The notes under the pieces: model-generated
The model's database searches: none
What the model was told of the DNA's origin: nothing
What the model saw: the letters and a program-made list of their open reading frames with translations, nothing else
Part shown: positions 8,617 to 15,217 of the stretch, one piece after another
How positions within the stretch are numbered: position 1 is the stretch's first letter
Layout: the number at the start of each line of letters is the position of its first letter
Assembly (NCBI GenBank): GCA_937899055.1
Contig: CALBPX010000131.1
Location: 1-21,264, forward strand
Direction: 5' to 3'
Origin: an uncultured Bacteroidales bacterium
Lineage (GTDB): Bacteria; Bacteroidota; Bacteroidia; Bacteroidales; UBA932
DNA: 21,264 nucleotides
Translations under genes and position numbers: made by a program

Positions 8617-9219
8617 ATGGCAATTAAGTTTCAATATAACAAAACAAGTCTGAATAACCTCAACAAGCAGCTGAAGGTCCGCCGGAACGCTTTGCCTACC
8701 CTCAAGAACAAGGAAAGCGCCCTCAGGATGGAAGTCAAGCGTGCCAAGGAAAAGAGCGAAAGTCTGGATGCCGAACTTGAAAAGGCCATCCGCTCCTATG
8801 ACTATGTAGCTCCCCTGTGGAACGAGTTTGACAAGAACCTTATTTCCGTAAAAGACGTCAAGCTCAAGAGTGTAAAGGTTGCAGGAATCAAGACTCCGGC
8901 CGTAGATGACATCATCTACGATATCAGGGAGTTTGACCTGTTCAACCGTCCGCTCTGGTTTTCCGACGGCGTGGCCATCCTAAAAAAGATGGCAGGCCTT
9001 GGAATAGAAAGCGAGGTTTACAGAGAAAAAATGCGGATACTGGACTATTCCAGAAAAAAGACCACACAGAAGGTCAACCTATACGAAAAGGTTCAGATTC
9101 CAGGATATATGGAAGCCATCCGCAAGATCAAACGATATATGGAGGACGAGGAGAACCTCTCCAAAGCTTCGCAGAAGATAGTCAAACAACGTCACGCAAC
9201 TGAGGAGGAAGAGCAATGA
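8617..9219 (+). CDS. atpD: V-type ATPase subunit D (central stalk)
   Basis: Rotor shaft that turns inside the A/B head. The 200 residues form the expected antiparallel coiled coil: an N-terminal charged helix (about 8-75, beginning with the family-typical KTSLNNLNKQL), a middle segment (about 80-125) and a C-terminal helix (about 130-195) ending in an acidic tail. Length is normal. The stop overlaps the start of subunit I in an ATGA arrangement. In most bacterial V-ATPases a small F subunit caps this shaft; no F gene is found beside it here. Confidence 0.93.
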   Translation: MAIKFQYNKTSLNNLNKQLKVRRNALPTLKNKESALRMEVKRAKEKSESLDAELEKAIRSYDYVAPLWNEFDKNLISVKDVKLKSVKVAGIKTPAVDDIIYDIREFDLFNRPLWFSDGVAILKKMAGLGIESEVYREKMRILDYSRKKTTQKVNLYEKVQIPGYMEAIRKIKRYMEDEENLSKASQKIVKQRHATEEEEQ

Positions 9220-11057
9220 TAAAACAGATGACAAAATACAGCTTTGTGATTTTCCACAAAGACGTTGCCTCTTTCCTTGGCAGAATGCAGGAACTCGGAG
9301 TAATGGACATTACCCGTTCCACCAAGCCCGCTACGGCAGATTCCAAACAGCTGTTTGAGCAGATTGCCGAGTATAAATCGGCTCTGAGGATACTCAGCGA
9401 TGAGCGCAAGCAGGCGGCAGCCCAGAAGAAGGAGCTTCCCCCTATGGAAGCCTGTGACGCTGCTGTTGCCGTTGAGAAATGCCACGTTCTGAAAAAGGAA
9501 ATTGCAGAAACAAAGGCTGAAATGCTCCAACTCAAGTCCGATTTTCAGGAGGCCCTTCCCTGGGGTGCTTTTACCGAAGATTCCATACTCAGAATCAAGC
9601 AACTGGGGCTCACACCGTGCTTTGTAACCATCCCCACCAGGAAGTTTGACCCGTCAATCAAGGAGCAGTATGCCGTTCAAATTATTTCCCAGACACCTGA
9701 AAAGACTTTCGCAGTCATCCTCCTTTCAAAAGGCGAAAGGCTCAAGGGCAAGTTCAAGACTGTAGATACTCCCAAGATTTCGGCAGACAGGATAGAGGCC
9801 GGCATCGCTGAGAAAGAAAAGGCTCTGGAAGACAAAAGCAACAGTCTTCTGAGTCTTAGTTCTGCTATAACTTCCATAGAAACAGAAACTTCCGCCCTTG
9901 CCAGCCGGGCTGATCTCCTGCTTGCCGGAGAGAGTGCTCAGAAGAAGGCGGAAAACACTGTTGAAGTATTCACCGGATTTGCTCCAAAGGAGAGTGAGGC
10001 CCGTGTAAAAGAAGTCCTTGACGCTGAAGAGGCCGGAGTATATTACATTGCAGAAGATGCCAAGGTTGAGGACAATCCCCCTATCGCCCTCAAGAACAAC
10101 CGCTTTACAAGAATGTTCTCCGTACTTACGGATATGTACGGAAGGCCGGCTTACAACGAGTTTGACCCTACGCCTTACATCTCTGTTTTCTTCCTGCTGT
10201 TCTTTGCCCTCTGCATGGGCGATGCTGGGTATGGCATTCTTTTGATTATCATTGCATTCATGCTGAAGAAGGCCAAAGGAGCAGCAAGTTTTGCTCCTCT
10301 GGTTATGACTCTTGGCATAGCAACCGTAGTGGTCGGATTCCTGCTTCATACCTTCTTTGGAATAGACCTCTCCCAGGTTTCCTGGATACCGGACGGAGCC
10401 AAAAAGTTCATGATTACCGGAAAGATAGCCGGATACGATGCCCAGATGGTTCTGTCGCTCATCATAGGAGTGGTTCACATCTGCATAGCCATGCTGGTCA
10501 AGGCAGTTTATGCAGTAAGGAAAAACGGCTGGGGCAGTTCATTCGGTGTCATAGGCTGGACCCTGCTTATTGTAGGCGGAGTGGCCGTTGGGGCTGTGGC
10601 CCTGGCCGCCAACCTCGATTCCAAACTGGTCAAAATCATAGTAATAGCCATTGGAATAGTTTCGGCTTTGGGTATATTCTTCTTCAGCGATATCCACAAG
10701 AATCCTCTCAGGAATTTTGGAAACGGCCTGTGGGAAACCTACAACACCGTTACCGGACTCCTCGGCGATGTCCTCAGCTACATAAGGCTCTATGCGCTCG
10801 GACTGGCCGGAGGCATGCTTGGCGCAGCCTTCAACCAGCTTGGCGGAATGCTGCTGCCGGAGGACGGAGGCTTTTCAGTAATGTGGATATTCTTTGTGCT
10901 GATAGTAGTGTTCGGTCATACGCTCAACCTGGCAATGTGCTGCCTTGGAGCGTTTGTACATCCGCTCAGGCTCAACTTCCTGGAATTTTTCAAGAACAGT
11001 GGCTACGAAGGCAGCGGAAAAACTTATAAACCTTTGACAATCAATAATAATAACTAA
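9216..11057 (+). CDS. atpI: V-type ATPase membrane subunit I (subunit a homologue)
   Basis: Stator subunit that forms the ion path beside the K ring. Residues 1 to about 315 are soluble, with charged helical stretches. The membrane part runs from about 320 to 590, opening with DPTPYISVFFLLFFALCMGDAGYG-like sequence, the family's first-helix signature. In SYIRLYALGLAGG the arginine is R524 and lines up with yeast Vph1 R735 (RLWALSLAH), essential for ion transfer. 613 residues is within the family range. The start overlaps the D stop by 4 bases. AGGAGG 7 bases upstream could act as a Shine-Dalgarno site, but it also encodes the Glu-rich tail of D. The K gene follows after 17 bases of AT-rich DNA. 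Confidence 0.94.
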   Translation: MIKQMTKYSFVIFHKDVASFLGRMQELGVMDITRSTKPATADSKQLFEQIAEYKSALRILSDERKQAAAQKKELPPMEACDAAVAVEKCHVLKKEIAETKAEMLQLKSDFQEALPWGAFTEDSILRIKQLGLTPCFVTIPTRKFDPSIKEQYAVQIISQTPEKTFAVILLSKGERLKGKFKTVDTPKISADRIEAGIAEKEKALEDKSNSLLSLSSAITSIETETSALASRADLLLAGESAQKKAENTVEVFTGFAPKESEARVKEVLDAEEAGVYYIAEDAKVEDNPPIALKNNRFTRMFSVLTDMYGRPAYNEFDPTPYISVFFLLFFALCMGDAGYGILLIIIAFMLKKAKGAASFAPLVMTLGIATVVVGFLLHTFFGIDLSQVSWIPDGAKKFMITGKIAGYDAQMVLSLIIGVVHICIAMLVKAVYAVRKNGWGSSFGVIGWTLLIVGGVAVGAVALAANLDSKLVKIIVIAIGIVSALGIFFFSDIHKNPLRNFGNGLWETYNTVTGLLGDVLSYIRLYALGLAGGMLGAAFNQLGGMLLPEDGGFSVMWIFFVLIVVFGHTLNLAMCCLGAFVHPLRLNFLEFFKNSGYEGSGKTYKPLTINNNN

Positions 11058-11074
11058 ATTAAAATAAAAATCTT

Positions 11075-11494
11075 ATGAACGAAATTCTCGGTTATCTTGG
11101 CCTTGGCCTCATGCTTGGTCTGGCCGGTATCGGAAGTGCAATCGGTACAACAATCGCCGGCAATGCTGCCGAAGGAGCATTGAAAGTAAATCCTGAAAAA
11201 TCAGGTAACTATATGGTGCTCAGTGCACTTCCTGCAACTCAGGGTATTTACGGATTCGTTGCTTTTCTGGTATGGCTTACCAGAGATTTTGCAACTCAGG
11301 GCTCCATGCTCTTTGGCGTAGGCATAAGTGTCGGACTCGTATGTCTGATGTCTGCCATCCGTCAGGGTAAAGTTTGCGCCAACGGTATCGTAGGCGTTTC
11401 TCAGGGTCACGATGTATTCACAAACACTTTGATTTACGCCGCTCTTCCTGAATTCTATGCAATTCTGGGTCTTGTAGGCGCACTTATGATCTAA
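11075..11494 (+). CDS. atpK: V-type ATPase subunit K (rotor ring, predicted Na+-binding)
   Basis: Proteolipid of the rotor ring; 139 residues in two helical hairpins (four membrane helices). The ion-carrying glutamate is E126 in AALPEFYAILG, in the second hairpin. The first hairpin has ALPATQGIYGF (51-61) and the third helix is followed by RQGKV (96-100). Against E. hirae NtpK, whose Na+ ligands are L61, T64, Q65, Q110 and E139, the matching residues are L52, T55, Q56, Q97 and E126, so all five are kept. Na+ rather than H+ coupling is inferred from that match. Only one carboxylate per four-helix protein is present, as in NtpK. The stop is 2 bases before the next gene. Confidence 0.95.
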   Translation: MNEILGYLGLGLMLGLAGIGSAIGTTIAGNAAEGALKVNPEKSGNYMVLSALPATQGIYGFVAFLVWLTRDFATQGSMLFGVGISVGLVCLMSAIRQGKVCANGIVGVSQGHDVFTNTLIYAALPEFYAILGLVGALMI

Positions 11495-11496
11495 AG

Positions 11497-12888
11497 ATGA
11501 CACTGATAAAATCGATTTCAGGAATAAGGGGCACCATCGGAGGCAATGCCGGTGATGCCCTTACTCCTATTGATATCGTCAAGTTTACCGCCGCCTACTG
11601 CACCCGCCTGAAAGACATATATCCGGGCAGAAGATGCAAGGTAGTGGTTGGACGCGATGCCCGTCTGAGCGGCACTATGGTACGCAACATTGTATGCGGA
11701 ACCCTGCTGTCATGCGGCGTAGATGTAGTTGATGCCGGAGCGGCCTCAACCCCTACTACGGAAATGGCTGTCATCCTGGAAAAAGCAGACGGCGGAATCA
11801 TACTTACCGCATCTCACAATCCAAGACAGTGGAATGCCCTCAAACTCCTTAATGAAAGAGGCGAATTCCTGACTGCGGAAGACGGAGCAAAACTTCTGGA
11901 AACCGCAGAAAAGGAAGATTTTGAATTCGTAGATGTAGATAAGCTGGGCAAACTCACTCTCAAAGACTTTACAATGGCCCATATAGAGGCCGTTCTTGCA
12001 GATTCTTTGGTAGATGTTCCGGCAATCAGAAACGCCGGATTCAAGGTCGTTCTGGACGCAATAAATTCCGTTGGCGGGCCTACGATGCCATTGCTGCTTG
12101 AAAAACTCGGCGTAGAGTGCATAAAACTCAACTGTGAGCCTACAGGAGACTTTGCCCACAATCCGGAACCTCTGCCTGCAAACCTGACAGATCTGAGCAA
12201 TCTGGTTAAGGAAAGCGGTGCCGACCTCGGAATATCCGTTGACCCGGATGTAGATCGCCTTGCTTTCATCTGTCAGGACGGCACTCCCTTCGGCGAGGAA
12301 TACACCCTTGTTTCCGTAGCTTCGTATGTTCTGGAAAACAAGAAGGGGCCTACGGTTTCCAATATGTCCTCCACCAGAGCCCTCAAAGACGTAACAGCCC
12401 AAGCAGGGCAGGAATACTACCCCGCAGCGGTGGGAGAAGTAAATGTCACCACCAAGATGCACCAGGTAGGTGCGGTTATAGGCGGAGAAGGCAACGGCGG
12501 AGTAATTTATCCGGCCCTCCACCACGGAAGAGATGCCTACATGGGAGTAGCCCTGTTCCTCAGCAATCTGGCACACAAAGGCCTGAAAATGACTGAGCTG
12601 AGAGATTCCTACCCTCAATACTTCATATCCAAGAACAGGATAGAAGTGTCTGATTCGGCCCTTGTTGAAAATATTCTGGCAAAGGTGGCTGAAAAGTTCT
12701 CGGATTTCAAGCCTCTGACCATAGACGGCGTAAAGGTTGACTTTGAGGATGAAAAGAGTTGGTTCCAGCTCCGCAAGTCCAACACTGAACCTATAATCCG
12801 TCTTTACTGCGAAGCCCCTTCGCGCACTCTGGCCGAGGACCTTGCCTCCAGAATAATGAAAGCCGTAAATGATATTATAAACGCCTGA
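11497..12888 (+). CDS. glmM: Phosphoglucosamine mutase-like alpha-phosphohexomutase
   Basis: Expected to convert glucosamine-6-phosphate to glucosamine-1-phosphate for UDP-GlcNAc, the precursor of peptidoglycan and lipid A. The 463-residue protein has all four domains. Visible are the phosphoserine loop TASHNP (104-109, S106), the metal site DPDVDR (249-254), the sugar-specificity loop GGEGNGG (329-335) and the phosphate-binding RKSNTEP (426-432). The family is certain; the substrate is less so, because the specificity loop resembles the archaeal and Bacteroidota type rather than the GEQSGH of E. coli GlmM, and phosphomannomutase activity cannot be excluded. It starts 2 bases after the V-ATPase K stop with no terminator or promoter visible between them, so it is likely on the same transcript. 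Confidence 0.88.
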   Translation: MTLIKSISGIRGTIGGNAGDALTPIDIVKFTAAYCTRLKDIYPGRRCKVVVGRDARLSGTMVRNIVCGTLLSCGVDVVDAGAASTPTTEMAVILEKADGGIILTASHNPRQWNALKLLNERGEFLTAEDGAKLLETAEKEDFEFVDVDKLGKLTLKDFTMAHIEAVLADSLVDVPAIRNAGFKVVLDAINSVGGPTMPLLLEKLGVECIKLNCEPTGDFAHNPEPLPANLTDLSNLVKESGADLGISVDPDVDRLAFICQDGTPFGEEYTLVSVASYVLENKKGPTVSNMSSTRALKDVTAQAGQEYYPAAVGEVNVTTKMHQVGAVIGGEGNGGVIYPALHHGRDAYMGVALFLSNLAHKGLKMTELRDSYPQYFISKNRIEVSDSALVENILAKVAEKFSDFKPLTIDGVKVDFEDEKSWFQLRKSNTEPIIRLYCEAPSRTLAEDLASRIMKAVNDIINA

Positions 12889-12904
12889 TATACAAAGCAA
12901 AAAT

Positions 12905-14053
12905 ATGTTCTCATTCCGCACGTCAGACATATTCAGACAAGAAGACATCTACCTGCGTAAAGGCAGGATAATGGTTATATGCAACCAGTCTGCCTGGAAC
13001 CCGCAAACCCGGGAATATGTCTTTGAAGGTTTCTTCAAAAGAGGTAACCTTGCGTGCGTAATGACTCCCCCGGGTGACGGCCTCAGCGACCATCCCCTTT
13101 CAGCCTCAGTTCCATTTAACTCCATAAGCAAGGGCAGTGACGGCTACATGCGTTTCAGCGAGGACGACTTTGCCTCTACGGATGCCGTAGTCATAGAACT
13201 TCAGGACGCCGGATGCCGCTATTTTGAAACTCCCAACCTTGTCTATGCCTTGTTCTCCTTCCTCAGCAGCAGGATGGCTGATTTCCCTATCTACTTGATA
13301 GACAGGCCTAATCCTGGAGGAAGGCAGGTAGAAGGCACTGCCCTGAGAGCCGGTTACCGTTCCCATAAGGGAATAGAGGGCATACCTCACAGGTACGGAA
13401 TGACCATAGGAGAACTTGCTTACTACATTTACGGAAGGCTCAACGCAAAGTTTCCGCTGCACATCATTTCCTGCAAGGCATCGCCCGTAGGAAAACTTGT
13501 CATGAGCTGGACAGTTCCGCTGTCCGAAGACTTTGGAAACTTCTTCACCCACGCCTTCTACAGCGGGCAGTTCCTCTGGAAGGGAAGCAACGTAACCCCC
13601 GGAGAAGGAACCGTGCGCCCCTACGAACTCTTTGGAGCCCCATTCATGGAAGGAGTCAAGCTGGACGAACATCCGCTGTTCCACGATGACGGAGTGTTTG
13701 CCAGATGGGCTTCGTTCACCCCTATGGGAGGAAGATACAACAGAGAAACCTGCTTTGGCTACCAGCTTCTGCTGACTCCCGAAAGCCAATACAACTCTTT
13801 AGCACATTCACTGCGCCTGATACGCTGCGCCAAGGATCTGGTTCCGGCTTTCCGCTTCCTTGAAAAGGAACCTACAAGAGACAAGAGCCTCATACAGATG
13901 CTTGTAGGCGACAAGGAACTTCTGGATTTCATAGAAGGCGGCAGCAGCTGGGCCGAAACCAAAGAGCATATCAAAGTTGAGGAACAGAAGTGGATCAAAA
14001 AGACAAGGAAAGACCTCCTCTACGAAGACGAACCGCTTTTCAGGATAAAATAA
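12905..14053 (+). CDS. Divergent DUF1343 (NamZ-like) protein
   Basis: Related to DUF1343, the family of the exo-acting N-acetylmuramidase NamZ. Conserved segments are the N-terminal strand with NQ (27-28), IELQDAGCRYFET (97-109), LIDRPNP (131-137), VEG (142-144), PHRYGMTIGELA (161-172) and GSNVTPGEGTVRPYELFGAP (227-246). Two things are odd. The usual GPEHG stretch, whose Glu has been proposed as catalytic in NamZ, reads TPPGDG here (54-59). There is also no signal peptide, although many family members are exported. It may be a cytoplasmic enzyme with changed chemistry, a muropeptide-salvage protein or an inactive relative; the sequence does not decide. It lies 16 bases after glmM, so an amino-sugar link is plausible. 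Confidence 0.82.
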   Translation: MFSFRTSDIFRQEDIYLRKGRIMVICNQSAWNPQTREYVFEGFFKRGNLACVMTPPGDGLSDHPLSASVPFNSISKGSDGYMRFSEDDFASTDAVVIELQDAGCRYFETPNLVYALFSFLSSRMADFPIYLIDRPNPGGRQVEGTALRAGYRSHKGIEGIPHRYGMTIGELAYYIYGRLNAKFPLHIISCKASPVGKLVMSWTVPLSEDFGNFFTHAFYSGQFLWKGSNVTPGEGTVRPYELFGAPFMEGVKLDEHPLFHDDGVFARWASFTPMGGRYNRETCFGYQLLLTPESQYNSLAHSLRLIRCAKDLVPAFRFLEKEPTRDKSLIQMLVGDKELLDFIEGGSSWAETKEHIKVEEQKWIKKTRKDLLYEDEPLFRIK

Positions 14054-14065
14054 TGGCTGAAATAT

Positions 14066-14095
14066 TTTGCCAATAAGTTAAATATCGTATATTTG
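14066..14095 (+). promoter_or_regulatory. Promoter of rpmE2
   Basis: A near-ideal Bacteroidota promoter: -33 TTTG at 14066-14069, an 18-base spacer, and -7 TATATTTG at 14088-14095. It starts 13 bases after the DUF1343 stop. The ATG of rpmE2 is 26 bases after the -7 box. Confidence 0.85.
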
Positions 14096-14121
14096 CACCC
14101 CGATTTAAAAATCATTTGCAA

Positions 14122-14367
14122 ATGAAAAAGTCTATACATCCCGAAACCTACCGACTTGTAGCTTTCAAGGATATGTCTAATGAAGAGGTATTCATCACAC
14201 GCAGTTGTGAGGCTACCAAGGAGACAATTGAAATAGACGGCCAGACCTACCCTTTGGTAAAGGTAGAAATCTCCAGCTCATCTCACCCGTTCTACACCGG
14301 TAAGATGAAACTCGTAGATACAGCCGGCCGCGTTGACAAGTTCTACAGCCGTTACAAGAAGAAATAA
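14122..14367 (+). CDS. rpmE2: 50S ribosomal protein L31 type B (zinc-free form)
   Basis: Large-subunit ribosomal protein of 81 residues. The start is the ATG at 14122; a TTG two codons earlier is in frame but gives no family-like extension. The opening KKSIHPETYRLVAFKDMS and the core VKVEISSSSHPFYTGK followed by DTAGRVDKF are diagnostic for type B L31. The CxxC zinc-binding pairs of type A L31 are missing; a single cysteine (in RSCEAT) remains. In many bacteria the type B paralogue is made under zinc shortage, but in Bacteroidota it is often the only copy, so zinc regulation should not be assumed. It has its own promoter and terminator and is thus monocistronic. Confidence 0.97.
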   Translation: MKKSIHPETYRLVAFKDMSNEEVFITRSCEATKETIEIDGQTYPLVKVEISSSSHPFYTGKMKLVDTAGRVDKFYSRYKKK

Positions 14368-14386
14368 GGCCGTAGCATTTAGGTTG

Positions 14387-14422
14387 AAAAAGAGATGGCT
14401 CAAGGAGCTGTCTCTTTTTTTT
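14387..14422 (+). terminator. Rho-independent terminator of rpmE2
   Basis: Hairpin with arms AAAAAGAGAtGGCTC (14387-14401) and GAGCTgTCTCTTTTT (14405-14419), a 3-base AAG loop, two G-U pairs in the stem and an uninterrupted run of eight T (14415-14422). It lies 20 bases after the rpmE2 stop. Confidence 0.9.
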
Positions 14423-14444
14423 ATTGTAACTTTACAAACCGTAT

Positions 14445-15209
14445 ATGGAAAACAGGCATCGGATCATAGAAAACATCAGGAGGATTGCACGGCAGTACAA
14501 TTCGCCGGAACATTTTGTGGAGGATCCCATTGCCTTTCCGAGGCATTTCCGTTCTCTTATGGACGGCAGTATTCTCAGCGATGGCTACCCTGTTCCGCCT
14601 GATTATAAGGTTTCTTTGCAGGATGTTGAGGTTGCGGCAGTTATTGCCGCCCATCTGGCCTGGGGCAGAAGGAATATGATTGTAAGGGACATTGGCCGCG
14701 CTATGGACGAGATGCAGTGGAAGCCATTCTGGTATGTTATGAACGGAGAATACCGCAGCGGCCCTGAAAGTCTGCACCGCACAATTCGCTGGAGCGAGTT
14801 TGCAATGATTTGCGGCAACCTAAAGCGGTTCTACCAAGAGAACACAAGCCTTGAAATCCTCACTCCGGAAAAGTTCAGGACAGATATTTACGGCCAGAAA
14901 GCAGACAAAAACTGCGCAAACAAGAAGATACACATGCTCAGGCGGTGGATGGTAAGAAGGGATGGCATTGTGGATCTGGGCCTTTGGAGAAACATAAGTC
15001 CACGGGAACTTGTCATTCCGCTGGATGTACACGTGCATCAGACAGCCCTGGCCCTGGGAATTACGCAAAGAAAGAGCACCGACATAAAGACCGCCCTGGA
15101 AATCACGGACTTTCTGAAGGAATGTTTTCCGGATGACCCTTGCCTCGGCGATTTTGCCCTGTTCGCCTATCCTGTAGCCGAGCAAAACAGAAACAAGAAA
15201 ACAAAATAA
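14445..15209 (+). CDS. TIGR02757 / DUF2400 family protein
   Basis: Protein of 254 residues of unknown function. Family landmarks are DPIAFP (27-32), AAHLAWGRR (68-76), MLRRWMVRRDG (164-174), PLDVHVHQTA (192-201) and DFALFAYPV (236-244). The C-terminal part recalls the helix-hairpin-helix fold of base-excision DNA glycosylases, so a DNA-repair-like role is possible but unproven. There is no signal peptide or membrane helix. The ATG comes 22 bases after the rpmE2 terminator, leaving very little room for a separate promoter: TAACTTTA at 14427-14434 is a seven-of-eight match to the -7 box, which would give an extremely short leader. The next gene starts 8 bases after its stop. Confidence 0.85.
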   Translation: MENRHRIIENIRRIARQYNSPEHFVEDPIAFPRHFRSLMDGSILSDGYPVPPDYKVSLQDVEVAAVIAAHLAWGRRNMIVRDIGRAMDEMQWKPFWYVMNGEYRSGPESLHRTIRWSEFAMICGNLKRFYQENTSLEILTPEKFRTDIYGQKADKNCANKKIHMLRRWMVRRDGIVDLGLWRNISPRELVIPLDVHVHQTALALGITQRKSTDIKTALEITDFLKECFPDDPCLGDFALFAYPVAEQNRNKKTK

Positions 15210-15217
15210 CCCACGAT

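Noticed and set aside
7522..8634. 370-codon open frame on the minus strand opposite V-ATPase subunit B
   Set aside because: A shadow of a strongly conserved gene with no recognisable domain.
9203..9208. AGGAGG seven bases before the subunit I start as a strong Shine-Dalgarno site
   Set aside because: It also encodes the Glu tail of subunit D, and other genes here lack such sites, so I do not treat it as proven regulatory sequence.
11746..12948. 400-codon open frame on the minus strand opposite glmM
   Set aside because: It mirrors the codon pattern of a well-recognised gene, is rich in Cys, Tyr and Arg in no ordered way, and shows no family motif.
15140..15217. Upstream extension of the M14 peptidase frame to an ATG at 15140
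   Set aside because: It would put 26 unlikely residues before a clean signal peptide and overlap the TIGR02757 gene by 70 bases.
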